Shown: piece after piece, positions 35,063 to 43,722 of the stretch
Layout: each line of letters opens with the position of its first letter
Numbering within the stretch: position 1 is the stretch's first letter
Origin: Alienimonas californiensis
Lineage (GTDB): Bacteria; Planctomycetota; Planctomycetia; Planctomycetales; Planctomycetaceae
Length of the DNA: 64,000 nucleotides
Reading direction: 5' to 3'
Assembly: GCF_007743815.1 (NCBI RefSeq)
Contig: NZ_CP036265.1
Location: 3,056,823-3,120,822 of the forward strand
Made by a program: the position numbers and the translations under genes
Notes under the pieces: model-generated
What the model was told of the DNA's origin: nothing
Database searches by the model: none
The model's input: the letters and a program-made list of their open reading frames with translations, nothing else

Positions 35063-36589
35063 TCAGGTGCCCGGGGAGGGGCGGGCGCCGGGGACGCCGG
35101 GAAAAAGGAGGTCGCGGGCGCGATCGATGTCGCCGGCCCCGGCGAGCACGAGGGCGTCTCCCGGCCGGGTCGAATCGTCCGCCCAGCGGGGGAGAGCGTC
35201 AAGGTCGGGCAGAAACGTCGCCCCCGCCGCTTCCGCCAACCGGCGCGAGAGAGCGGCGCACTGCTCGCCGCTCGCGGTTTCGCGGGCGGGGAAGACCGGC
35301 AGGACCGCGGCGGCGGCGTAGCCGCTCAACGCCCCGGCGAACTTCATGAACAGTCCCTCGGTGCGGGCGAGCTGGTGCGGCTGAAACAGGACCGCCGCCC
35401 GGCCGGACGTGCCGGCCCGCTGCGCCTTGGCCCGCGTCTCCCGCAGGGCGGTGGGGTGATGGGCGTAGTCGTCGATCACGGTCCGTCCGTGCCAGTCGCC
35501 CAGCGTTTCGAACCGACGACGAAGGGCCGGCGCGGAGCGCAGGGCGGCGGTGAAGCGGTCAACGAGGTCCCCGTTAGTCGCCGCGGAGACGTCGCCCCGC
35601 AGAAAATCCCGTGTGCTCACCAAGTGGTGCCGCCACAGCCCGTCCGTCCGGCGGAGGAAGTAGTCCGCCGCGGCGATTGCGAACCCGACGTTGTCCGGAT
35701 GAGAGTGCTGGGGGACCGGAAAGCGGAGCGGCTCGCCCTGCTCCGGAAGAAACAGACGCATGGTCACTGCAGAGCCGTCGGGCGCCGGTTCGTACCCGCC
35801 AGCCTCGCCGTAGTCGCCGTACGCTTCCCCGCGAACGAGCGTTTCGCCGCACGACTTCGCCGCCCGGCGGGCGCCGGGGGAGTCGTTTGAATACAGCAGA
35901 AAACGGGGGGCCTCCCCAAACGCGAAACAGTCCTCCTGCCAAAACTGCACGGCACGGCTGTGGATCTCCCGACAGAACTCCTCGAACGCCGCTTCCAGTT
36001 CCGCCGCGTCCCGGTAACTGTCCGGGTGGTCGAACTCCACCCCGGTCATCACCGCGTGCGTCGGCGAGAGCCTTAGAAAATGGCGATTCCATTCGCAGGC
36101 CTCGACGACCAGCAACTCCGGGTCCGGGTCGGCGAAGCTGTAGTTCGGGTCGACCGGCTCCGCCCCCACGAACCCCGCCACCCGGCGGCCGGAGCAGCGA
36201 AGGAGGTGCACCAATAGCGCTGCGGTGCTGCTTTTGCCGTGGGTGCCGGCGACGGCGATCGTCTCCCGGCGCTTCGTCAGCTCGGCCAGCAGGTCGATGT
36301 GCGTCGCCTGCGGGACGCCCTCCGCCGCGGCTCGCTGTCGGGCGCCGTCCGTCGACGGGACGGCGGGGGAGTAGAGGAGCAGGTCCGGCCGCTCGTCCCA
36401 GCTGCGACCGCCGGAATCGTGCGTGACGGCCAGCCCCTTCGCCCGCATGCGGGCCAGCACATCCGGTTTGCCACGGTCGGTGCCGGCGACGGTCCAGCCG
36501 AAGCCGTGCAGCAACTCCGCCATCGCCCGCACCCCACTACCCGCGGTGCCGACGCAAAACACGCGGCCGGGAGTGAACGGGTCGAGCAT
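35063..36589 (-). CDS. murC: UDP-N-acetylmuramate--L-alanine ligase
   Basis: MurC (508 aa) adds the first alanine to UDP-MurNAc. The N-terminal UDP-binding fold begins FCVGTAGSGVRAMAELLHGFG, followed by the Mur-ligase P-loop AGTHGKSSTAALLVHLL. The central signature VVEACEWNRHFLRL is of the Bacillus MurC type (EACEYRRHF in that group). The C-terminal domain has YAHHPTALRETRAKAQ and FQPHQLARTEGL. First gene of the murC-murB-ddl set. No murG, ftsW, ftsQ, ftsA or ftsZ is adjacent. Confidence 0.94.
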   Translation of the reverse strand: MLDPFTPGRVFCVGTAGSGVRAMAELLHGFGWTVAGTDRGKPDVLARMRAKGLAVTHDSGGRSWDERPDLLLYSPAVPSTDGARQRAAAEGVPQATHIDLLAELTKRRETIAVAGTHGKSSTAALLVHLLRCSGRRVAGFVGAEPVDPNYSFADPDPELLVVEACEWNRHFLRLSPTHAVMTGVEFDHPDSYRDAAELEAAFEEFCREIHSRAVQFWQEDCFAFGEAPRFLLYSNDSPGARRAAKSCGETLVRGEAYGDYGEAGGYEPAPDGSAVTMRLFLPEQGEPLRFPVPQHSHPDNVGFAIAAADYFLRRTDGLWRHHLVSTRDFLRGDVSAATNGDLVDRFTAALRSAPALRRRFETLGDWHGRTVIDDYAHHPTALRETRAKAQRAGTSGRAAVLFQPHQLARTEGLFMKFAGALSGYAAAAVLPVFPARETASGEQCAALSRRLAEAAGATFLPDLDALPRWADDSTRPGDALVLAGAGDIDRARDLLFPGVPGARPSPGT

Positions 36590-36688
36590 CGCCGCACTCT
36601 ACCAGCCCGATGCGCCAGCATCGGCCGTGCGGCTGAGTTCTTCTTCCGCAACACGACGCAGGGCCGGAGCTTGCGCTCCGGGCTCACG

Positions 36689-38065
36689 TCACACCGCCTG
36701 CAACACCGCGGCGGCGGCCTGGCCGGTTTTAGTGGCGTTCACGCTGACGGCGGAAGTCCCCTTCAGCGACAGCGGGCCGCCGTGCACCACGTCGATTCCG
36801 CACAGCGGGTCCGGCGTTTCAAAGCCGAGCGTCATCGGCAACTGCCGGTGCCGCAGGGCGAGCACGCTGCCGGCCAGTTCGATCGCGCCGCTGCCGGCGT
36901 CGGTGTGGCCGAAGTGGCTCTTCAGCGCCGTGACCGGCACGCCGGCGAGGTCGTCGCCCAGTAGGGTGTGATAGGCCCGGCTCTCGATCAGGTCGTCCCA
37001 CTGCGTGCTCTTGCCGTGGGCGTTGATGTGGCCGATACCGGACGCCTTCTCGATGCCGCCGCGGTGCAGGGCCGACTTCATGGCATTGACGATGCCGGCG
37101 CCCTGATCGATCCGCTTGCCGCCGCTGGCGGAGGCGGCGCCGAGCAGTTCGCAGTAGATGTCCGCCCCGCGGCGGACCGCGTGGTCGTAGCGTTCCAGCA
37201 CGAACACCGCGGCGCCCTCGCCGGCGACGGTGCCGTCACGGCGGGCGTCGAAGGGCCGCAGGGCGTGCTCCGGGTCGTTCGTCTGGGCGGACAGCTCCCC
37301 GGCGGACCGCATCTTGGCCAGGTCGAAGGCGTCCGTGTTGCTGGAGGAAGCCCCGGCGATCATCACGTCGGCGGCGCCGCGGGCGATCGTCCGGGCAGCC
37401 TCTTCCAGGGCCAGAATCGCGCTGGCGTCCTGGCAGGTCAGGGTGTTGTTCGGGCCGCGGGCGTCCAGGGCGATGGAGACGTGGCAGGCCGGCATGTTCG
37501 GGAGTTGGCGCAGCAACCAGAGCGGCGGGACGCTCGGCAGGCCCAGTTCGCCCCAGATGTCCGGATTGAACGTGCCGTCCGCCCGCATGCAGGCTGCGAC
37601 GCCCTCGACCAAGGCCAAGGGCCCCGGGGCGATCCGGCCGGCGCCGTACACCACGCCGATCCGGTCCGGGTTCACGGCGCCGGCGGACAGCACCGCGTCC
37701 TCAGCGGCCAGATCCGCCGCCAGCACGCCCAATTGGACGTCGCGGCTCATCGTTTTGAAGTGCTTGCGACGGCCCGCGAGGTGCGTGTTCGGATCAAAGT
37801 CCGTCACCTCGGCGATCAACCTGCCGGAGACGCCGAAGTCCTCTTCGCTTACGCCCACAGGCCGGGCGGCGGCGTGGATGCCGCCCAGGCCGTTGCACAG
37901 GCCGTCCCAGAAGGCGACCCGGCCGATGCCGACCGGCGACACGACCCCCACCCCGGTGACGACGATCCGCGGCGTGCCGTCCGCGCGACGGGTCTTGGCG
38001 ACCAGCCGGGGACGCCGCCCGAGGGGGCGGGGTGAACGCGAATGGGGATGACTGTGGTTGGACAT
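36689..38065 (-). CDS. Beta-ketoacyl-ACP synthase family protein (KAS II-like)
   Basis: 458 residues from ATG 38065, which precedes a His/Arg/Pro-rich ~30-residue leader and then the conserved RIVVTGVGVVSPVG. The Cys-His-His triad is kept: NNTLTCQDASAIL (Cys211), HINAHGKSTQWDD (His350) and ALKSHFGHTDAGSG (Lys382, His387). Two details differ from FabF consensus: CQD in place of CAT or CAS, and HGKST in place of HGTST. Reaction: Claisen condensation of acyl thioesters with malonyl-ACP. Whether it serves fatty acid or secondary polyketide-like synthesis is unclear; no ACP gene is adjacent. Confidence 0.85.
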   Translation of the reverse strand: MSNHSHPHSRSPRPLGRRPRLVAKTRRADGTPRIVVTGVGVVSPVGIGRVAFWDGLCNGLGGIHAAARPVGVSEEDFGVSGRLIAEVTDFDPNTHLAGRRKHFKTMSRDVQLGVLAADLAAEDAVLSAGAVNPDRIGVVYGAGRIAPGPLALVEGVAACMRADGTFNPDIWGELGLPSVPPLWLLRQLPNMPACHVSIALDARGPNNTLTCQDASAILALEEAARTIARGAADVMIAGASSSNTDAFDLAKMRSAGELSAQTNDPEHALRPFDARRDGTVAGEGAAVFVLERYDHAVRRGADIYCELLGAASASGGKRIDQGAGIVNAMKSALHRGGIEKASGIGHINAHGKSTQWDDLIESRAYHTLLGDDLAGVPVTALKSHFGHTDAGSGAIELAGSVLALRHRQLPMTLGFETPDPLCGIDVVHGGPLSLKGTSAVSVNATKTGQAAAAVLQAV

Positions 38066-38618
38066 GGTGTCCCGCTCGCCGGAGACGGACCGCGCCCCAC
38101 GACCGAGCCTCGGCCGCACGCGGAGCCGGGGACGGTGTAGACCGTCGACCGCAGCCGGGTGAAGACGAATTACGGAACGGGGCGCCTGTGACACCCATCG
38201 GCCGCGAACCGTAGACGGCATGACCCTTCCCGATCCGACTGACGCCGGCGGGTCGGGCCGGCGCGTCACGACCGTCCGCGTCCGGACCACCGGCCGGGCG
38301 GTCGCCGGCGAACCCCGCCAAACGGCGGAATCCATCGACGGCCGGACGAGACCGGTAGCGACGAGCGTCACGATGTGGGCGTCTGAGCAATCTGGAACCC
38401 CGGTCGCCCGCGTCCCACGGCGGGCGGAGAGGATCCCAGGCTTGCGCAGCCTGACTAACCCCCATTCGACGTTGCGGGCGGGGGCAGGTCAACCTGTCCG
38501 TTGCCACGAAGAATCACCTGCGACAACTTTCCGGCAATCCCCCAGGTCGAAGTCGTCACATCCGCGGCGATCCCGCTGTAGATGCCGGCATTGGAGCGGG
38601 TTAGACTGCCGCTCGCCC
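38066..38618. other. Intergenic region before tRNA-Leu
   Basis: 553 nt between the divergent ketoacyl synthase and the tRNA. It should contain promoters for both. I find no supported gene; the open frames here run through the tRNA or have no conserved sequence. Confidence 0.5.
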
Positions 38619-38700
38619 GGGGCTGTGGCGGAACTGGCAGACGCGCCGGATTTAGGATCCGGTCCTTCACAGGGTGCAGGTTCGAGTCCTGTCAGCCCCA
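38619..38700 (+). tRNA. tRNA-Leu (anticodon UAG)
   Basis: 82 nt. The acceptor stem GGGGCTG (38619-38625) pairs with CAGCCCC (38693-38699), and A38700 is the discriminator. The anticodon arm CCGGA-TTTAGGA-TCCGG places TAG at 38653-38655 (reads CUN leucine). A variable region of about 13 nt marks a class II tRNA, and the T arm GCAGG-TTCGAGT-CCTGT is canonical. CCA is not encoded. An integrase gene follows within 190 nt, so its 3' end is a likely integration site. Confidence 0.95.
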
Positions 38701-38779
38701 ATCTTCTTGCAGTGTAACGGGTTAGGTCGCGGAGCGGTCGGCAGGTGATTGCCGGCCGCGACTCGCGAGGCGAGAATGG

Positions 38780-38797
38780 TGCCTCATAAGTGCCTCA
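38780..38797 (+). repeat. Direct TGCCTCA repeats near the left attachment end
   Basis: TGCCTCA at 38780-38786 and again at 38791-38797, 11 bp apart, sit between the tRNA and the integrase. One helical turn spacing fits arm-type sites for an integrase or excisionase. Function is inferred from position only. Confidence 0.35.
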
Positions 38798-38887
38798 GGA
38801 GGCGCTCATGTGGTACGGCGTGGCGCCGCCCGGCGGGGCAGCGTTTCCGCCCCATTTGAAGTGTCTCCAACCCCTCGTGCTTTCGTC

Positions 38888-40111
38888 ATGGCGAATCTCG
38901 GCCAGAAGGACGGCATCTACCTCGCCCGGTTTCGCTACGGCGGCCGTGAGTACAAGAAGAGCTTGAAGACCCGGGACCGGAAGGAGGCCGAAAACGGGCT
39001 GAAGGTCGTGGAAACCACGATTCACCGGCTGACGACGGGGACGCTGGCCGTGCCCGACGGCGTGAACCCCGGAACGTTCATCCTCTCCGGCGGCACTGCT
39101 GCTGCGACGTCCGTTGCGCCGAAGGTGCCGACGTTCCGCGTCGCAGTGGGACGATTCGAGGATCGCCAGAAGCCGCTGGTCGCGGAGTCGTACCTGAGCA
39201 GCCAAATGCTGCACCTGCGTCACTTTGGCCGACACCTCGGGGGGCGGGCTGATCAGCCGGTCGATCGGGTCACGTCCGCCGACGTGCGGGAGTTTCTGCA
39301 GATCCGCTTGAAGTCCCGCCATGCGAACACGGTCGAGCTGGAGCGCCAGACCCTGCGGCAGTTCTTCAGTTGGGCGACGGAGGAGCAGTTGACCGCGGAT
39401 GATCCCGCCGCCGGCGTGAAGCGGGTGGGGGCCAAGCCCGCTCAGGAGAAATTTCACACCTGCGGAGAGATCGAAGCGATCGTGGCCCGCGGCGGACTCA
39501 GCGATGAGGAGCATCGAAAGCTCTGGGAATCTCTGTTCCTGCTGCCGGACGAGATTGGCGAACTGTTGGCCTTGGCGAAGGAGAACGCCGACGATCCCCG
39601 GAGCGCGCTGCTGCACGCGATCCCGGCCTACACCGGGATGCGGCGGGGGGAGGTTATCCGACTGGAGTGGCGGAACGTCGACCTCTCGAGCGGCACGCTC
39701 ACCGCCCACAGCCGGAAGCAGAGCCGCCGGCAGAAGGAAACGCCCCGCACCGTCGACATCCACCCGGATCTTGCCAAACTGCTGGCTGCGACTGACGACG
39801 CAAGGGGGCGGTACGTCGTGCCGGACGACGACGCGACGGAGTTGAATCGGGATCGGGCCAACCGGCTGTTCTGGCAGCCCATGCGCGGCACGAAATGGCA
39901 GTTGCCCTGGAGCGGCAACACGTTCAAGGTGGGCTTCCACACCTACCGCCACTCCTTCGCCAGCAACCTCGCCATGGCCGGGATCGACCAGCGGGTCATC
40001 AACGAACTGATGGGCCACACCACCGAGGAGATGGCCAAGCGGTACCGCCACCTGATCCCGGCGAAGACGAAGGCCGCCGTCGGCGTGCTGGACTACGGAG
40101 CGGCGGCGTGA
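38888..40111 (+). CDS. int: Tyrosine recombinase/integrase
   Basis: 407 residues from ATG 38888; an upstream frame start (38810) would add 26 unconserved residues. An N-terminal arm-binding-type region (DGIYLARFRYGGREYKKSLK) and a core-binding SAM-like domain (about 85-175) precede the catalytic domain. The catalytic residues are visible: AYTGMRRGEVIRL (Arg252), HTYRHSFASNLA (His351, Arg354), ELMGHTTEEMAKRYRHL (His377, Tyr386). It mediates site-specific integration and excision, presumably at the tRNA-Leu end. The stop overlaps the next gene by GTGA. Confidence 0.95.
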   Translation: MANLGQKDGIYLARFRYGGREYKKSLKTRDRKEAENGLKVVETTIHRLTTGTLAVPDGVNPGTFILSGGTAAATSVAPKVPTFRVAVGRFEDRQKPLVAESYLSSQMLHLRHFGRHLGGRADQPVDRVTSADVREFLQIRLKSRHANTVELERQTLRQFFSWATEEQLTADDPAAGVKRVGAKPAQEKFHTCGEIEAIVARGGLSDEEHRKLWESLFLLPDEIGELLALAKENADDPRSALLHAIPAYTGMRRGEVIRLEWRNVDLSSGTLTAHSRKQSRRQKETPRTVDIHPDLAKLLAATDDARGRYVVPDDDATELNRDRANRLFWQPMRGTKWQLPWSGNTFKVGFHTYRHSFASNLAMAGIDQRVINELMGHTTEEMAKRYRHLIPAKTKAAVGVLDYGAAA

Positions 40112-41931
40112 CCAGTCGCGATCCCGGTACCGCCCTAGGGTTCCGTCCGAAGGCCGACGGCGGCAACGGGAAGGCCCAACCCCTCCCCCCCGAGATGGTC
40201 GCGGCGCTGCTGAGGAACGGCGGGGACGGACGGGAACGATTCGTCTGCGAGAGCGTCGGGCGGTTCGTGCTCGCCGCCGCCGACGCGGTTCCGACGGCCC
40301 GGGACGCCCTGTTCGCCGCCGTCGCCGCCGGGCAGCTTGTCGACGCCGACCTGCTCCTCACGCGCGTCTCTCTGACTCATCCTGAGGAGGCTGCCGCGGC
40401 GCCGGAGTGGACGGACGCCACGGCTCGAAGCCTGATCAATCAAGCCGCGGAAACGGTCTTGGTCGACGGCGACTTCTACCAGCCGCCGGGGTACGTCGCG
40501 GACGCGACGCTCTCCGTCGCCGCGGAGGTTCTCCGGAGAGCGGAACTGCGGCTCGACCGCACTGCCTGCCGGAATTTCCTCGACGACTACGACCGGAAAT
40601 TCGAAGCGGCCCATCTCGATTTCCCGAGGGTCGGTGGCAAAACGCACCTGCCGCTCTCACAAGGACTGGTCAAGCGCGGCGATTCCGGCGAGTTGGCGGT
40701 CTCGCGTGACCAGGAGCGGGCGTTCCTGAAGGATCGCCTCGACAAACTCAACGACCATTTCCGGCGTCCGCTCTCGCTGCCCCCCGCCGCCGACGGAGGT
40801 CCGCCCCGCCAGGCGGCCGGGTGGGGACCGTTCGCCGCCGTGGACCCGGCGCTGCGGGCCTGGTTCGCGATCAAAGGGCTCGACCGGCTGCGTACCTCGG
40901 TGGAAATCGGTGAGTTCCGCCCGGCCGTCGACACCGTGCCGACGCTGTCGGCCGACGCGGAGCCGCCGCTGGAAGGCCCGCAAATGCTGTCAGACGAGCG
41001 CGGCGTTCGCCCCGTCGCTGTCCGATATCCGGAGTTGAATCTCCTCGCCTACCGAGCGTGGGCAGACATATATGGCCGCCGCGACTTCGAGCGGGGGGAG
41101 TTCGACGTCAAGGCATGGCGGCGGGCGGCGGGCGAACGGATAAAGTTCTTGTCCGCGGGGATAACGCGGACCTGTGCATCTCCTGAGCTGGCCGACGTCG
41201 CGGCCGAGTCGCTGATCTTCGGGCTGGGCGACGACGACGCGGTCGAGTTAGCGCAACGGCGCGGCGCCGACGGGACCGATCTGGCCGCCCGTATGTCCGG
41301 AGCCCGCGAATCCCTGCTGCAGGCCGGCTGGAACGGGTTCGCCGCGAACCTCTCCATCGACCCCTACGAGTACCTGCCCCGCGTCGCCGGACTCGACGAG
41401 TCGTCCCCGTTCGAGGAATATAAAGAGGCGTCGAAAGCCTTCCGGGCGGTGTTGCCGGGCGGGGGCGGCTTCGGCGCCTCGGCGTTCCACGTCTTTACGA
41501 GCGACCGTGGCGGGGAGAACCGCGAGGTCATGTTCCGCTTCCTCGCAAAAACGGCGGCGGAGTCAGGCGACGCCGCCGCCCCCGCACGCGTCGAGCGCTT
41601 TCGCCAATCCCCGAAGGCCGCCGCGGCGGCACTGCGGGAGCCCGTGTGCGGGGCGGGCGGCGCCCCCGCCGGGCCCGTGGCGTGCTGGATGCGGTGCCCG
41701 GCGGGCGTGACGCTGACGCGCGGGGAGATCCTTGCGGCGACGGTCTTCGAACTGGAGAGGGCGGGCGCCCGGCCCTCGGGGCTGTTAGCCGACGGCGTAC
41801 TCTGCCGCCCGCCGGACGAAGACCCCGCCGACGGCGTGCTCCGCTGTCGAAAGGCCGCGGCCACGGCTCTGGGAACGCCGCTCCCCCGAGTGGAGACGCA
41901 GATCCGTCTGAGAACGGTTCCGATTTTCTGA
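40108..41931 (+). CDS. Unknown 607-aa island protein
   Basis: The frame has no ATG near the integrase stop; GTG 40108 overlaps it (GTGA), suggesting coupled translation. The soluble protein has no TM segment or signal peptide. Segments such as LDFPRVGGKTHLPLSQGL, MLSDERGVRPVAVRYPELNL and LIFGLGDDDAVELAQRRGAD look folded and non-repetitive, but I recognise no domain. Its place directly behind int suggests an integration, maintenance or packaging-related role, which is speculative. Confidence 0.7.
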   Translation: MTSRDPGTALGFRPKADGGNGKAQPLPPEMVAALLRNGGDGRERFVCESVGRFVLAAADAVPTARDALFAAVAAGQLVDADLLLTRVSLTHPEEAAAAPEWTDATARSLINQAAETVLVDGDFYQPPGYVADATLSVAAEVLRRAELRLDRTACRNFLDDYDRKFEAAHLDFPRVGGKTHLPLSQGLVKRGDSGELAVSRDQERAFLKDRLDKLNDHFRRPLSLPPAADGGPPRQAAGWGPFAAVDPALRAWFAIKGLDRLRTSVEIGEFRPAVDTVPTLSADAEPPLEGPQMLSDERGVRPVAVRYPELNLLAYRAWADIYGRRDFERGEFDVKAWRRAAGERIKFLSAGITRTCASPELADVAAESLIFGLGDDDAVELAQRRGADGTDLAARMSGARESLLQAGWNGFAANLSIDPYEYLPRVAGLDESSPFEEYKEASKAFRAVLPGGGGFGASAFHVFTSDRGGENREVMFRFLAKTAAESGDAAAPARVERFRQSPKAAAAALREPVCGAGGAPAGPVACWMRCPAGVTLTRGEILAATVFELERAGARPSGLLADGVLCRPPDEDPADGVLRCRKAAATALGTPLPRVETQIRLRTVPIF

Positions 41932-42177
41932 TCGCCCGACGCCCACGGGGCGTTGACGCGGCATGACGTAACGGTATCTTTCAATGCCCGGTCCCCGCGT
42001 TCCGCCAATGCGGGGGTTACCGGTCTCTCCAGCCGCAAGGCCGGAGTGAGTCCCATTCGGCGGATCGTGAAGACGGGTACTAGCCCCGCACGATCTCTTT
42101 CTGCACCGACGCTTCTCGTCGGCGGCTCTCTCGTCTTCCGGTCCGCGTGGATCCTATTCCCGCACCGAGGAAGACCA
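41932..42177. promoter_or_regulatory. Likely promoter region for the small-gene operon
   Basis: 246 nt between the 607-aa gene and the excisionase-like gene. Hairpins CCCGCGTTCCGCCAATGCGGG (about 41993-42013) and CCGGTCTCTCCAGCCGCAAGGCCGG follow one another. This could be a terminator-attenuator region plus promoter. No clear -35/-10 pair. Confidence 0.35.
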
Positions 42178-42474
42178 GTGCCCGTTTCCCCCTCCTTGGC
42201 CGACGCGATCGCGTCGACCCCACCCGCCGAGTTGGCGAGCGAAATCGTCTCGATCAAGCAGATGGTCTGCGAGCTGGTCGAGCACGCCCGCGGCAAGGCC
42301 AAGCCGCTGCTGACCGTGGAGGAAGTCGCCGCCGAAGTCGGCCGGGCGCCGTACACGGTTCGCACCTGGATCAACAACGGCCGCCTGAGTGCCACCCGCG
42401 TGCACGGCACCGGCCCACGCGGCCGGCTGCTGGTGCGCCGCGAAGACCTCGAAGAACTGCTCGCCGACGGCTGA
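42178..42474 (+). CDS. Excisionase/HTH_17-type DNA-binding protein
   Basis: 98 residues from GTG 42178, supported by GAGGAAG located 5 nt upstream. A short helical N-terminus (ELASEIVSIKQMVCELVEHA) leads to a MerR-like winged helix: LLTVEEVAAEVGRAPYTVRTWINNGRLSATRV, then RGRLLVRREDLEELLADG. This is the pattern of Xis/AlpA-type helix-turn-helix proteins that bind attachment sites or promoters in mobile elements. Probable role: directionality factor for the integrase, or transcriptional regulator of the element. A frame upstream of the GTG is open but unconserved. Confidence 0.85.
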   Translation: MPVSPSLADAIASTPPAELASEIVSIKQMVCELVEHARGKAKPLLTVEEVAAEVGRAPYTVRTWINNGRLSATRVHGTGPRGRLLVRREDLEELLADG

Positions 42475-42625
42475 GCGGGCCCCGAGCCCGCTCGAACGCT
42501 GCGCCGCCGGCCTGAAGCCCGCGGCGCCCCCGAACCCCCGGCGCCGGACCCTCGCGGTCGGCCCCGAGCCTCCCCTTGCTCCCGCTCCGCGGGTGCTCCA
42601 CCCACGTCTCCCCAGGAAGTTCCAG

Positions 42626-43030
42626 ATGCAACTCTCCACCAAGACCGCCATGACTCAGACCGGACTGACCGCCCGGGCCAACGCCTTCGCCGCCTGCGCC
42701 GGGACGATGGCGTTCCGGATCCGCCGGGACGTGTTCTTCGACCAGGTCACCGGCCTGATCGCGTTCGCCGACAACAACCCGGACGAGGGCCGGCCCGAGC
42801 GGCTGTCCGCCCTGCGGGAGAGGCTCTCCGCCGAGGGCGTCGTCGAGCGGGCCGTCGGCGGGTACGGCGACCCGGAAGACGATCACCCGTCCTACGCCAT
42901 GCCCTACACGGTCGTGCTGCTGCTCGAAGTCCCCGTGAAAGACGGGATGAGCCGGCGGAGCGGCGTGTGGCCGGTGCGGGACGCGGTTCAGGCGACCGTC
43001 GGCGAGATCGGCCTCACGCACGTCGGCTAG
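42626..43030 (+). CDS. Small unknown island protein (134 aa)
   Basis: Starts at ATG 42626 with AGGAAG about 7 nt upstream. Visible: a Thr/Ala-rich N-terminus, MAFRIRRDVFFDQVTGLIAFA, then a central acidic part and a strand-helix end (YTVVLLLEVPVKDGM ... PVRDAVQATVGEIGLTHVG). No family recognised. It is the first of three consecutive small genes with long (~150-165 nt) leaders. Confidence 0.65.
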   Translation: MQLSTKTAMTQTGLTARANAFAACAGTMAFRIRRDVFFDQVTGLIAFADNNPDEGRPERLSALRERLSAEGVVERAVGGYGDPEDDHPSYAMPYTVVLLLEVPVKDGMSRRSGVWPVRDAVQATVGEIGLTHVG

Positions 43031-43191
43031 TCCGAGTCGCCGCCTGACTACCCGTCGCCCCGTACCGACGGCGTCGTCGCCCTTTCCGGGCGCGGCGCCG
43101 CCGGACGGGGCCTTCGGGGTGCCGCCGGAGCACACCGCCCCAAGACCGGCGCCGTCACAACGTTCCCTGCTGAAACGCGAAACGACCCCAG
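43031..43191 (+). promoter_or_regulatory. Structured leader 1 (homologous to leader 2)
   Basis: This 161-nt leader contains CGCCCCGTACCG (43056-43067) and, 47 nt later, a 29-nt block at 43103-43131 starting GGACGGGGCCTTCGGGGTGC. Both recur with the same spacing at 43750-43824. GCCCCGT and ACGGGGC can pair, so a hairpin is conserved between the two copies. The block ends 60 nt before the ATG. Confidence 0.55.
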
Positions 43192-43722
43192 ATGAAATCC
43201 ACCACGACCACCCTCGCCGCGCCCCCGCCCCCCGAACCGGCGGCGAGCCCGATCGTCGACCCCAGTTACGACCGCCCGGACCCGGTCGGCCCCGACACCG
43301 CCGGGGCCGAGATGGAGTTCTATTACGCCTCCAGTCCGTTCGGCGTCCACGACCACGAACTCTGGGAGAGGCCCCGCAAGTTCTACAACGAAGAACGGCC
43401 CGTCCACCGGAGCGTGCATCCGTATCCGTGGTTCGGCGGCGTCGAGGTGTACGACAACTTCGCCGCCCCGGCCCGGCACCTCGCGATCAACGAGTTCGAG
43501 GCCGCCGTGTATCGGGCGGGCGGGATCGTCACGCACCGGAGCGCCTCCGTGGAAGAAGGCCCGCTCAAGTGCTACCCGCACGCGCTCTTCGGCCGCCCGG
43601 ACGGCGACGGCTGGACGGTGTTCTGGCTGATCTCCCTGCTGCCGGAGCACACGGTGCGCGAGCTGGTCGAGAAGCACCTCGGCCCGCTGGACGTGCCGTG
43701 GGGGGGCGTCCCCGCCGCGTAG
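43192..43722 (+). CDS. Small unknown island protein (176 aa)
   Basis: ATG 43192. An Ala/Pro-rich N-terminus is followed by a compact aromatic-rich domain: AEMEFYYASSPFGVHDHELW, KFYNEERPVHRSVHPYPWFG and GVEVYDNFAAPARHLAINEF. The end, TVFWLISLLPEHTVRELVEKHL, is a strand followed by a helix, a topology also suggested for the neighbouring small proteins. No family recognised. Confidence 0.65.
   Translation: MKSTTTTLAAPPPPEPAASPIVDPSYDRPDPVGPDTAGAEMEFYYASSPFGVHDHELWERPRKFYNEERPVHRSVHPYPWFGGVEVYDNFAAPARHLAINEFEAAVYRAGGIVTHRSASVEEGPLKCYPHALFGRPDGDGWTVFWLISLLPEHTVRELVEKHLGPLDVPWGGVPAA

Noticed and set aside
38220..38717. Plus-strand frame running through tRNA-Leu
   Set aside because: It includes the whole tRNA and has no conserved protein sequence.
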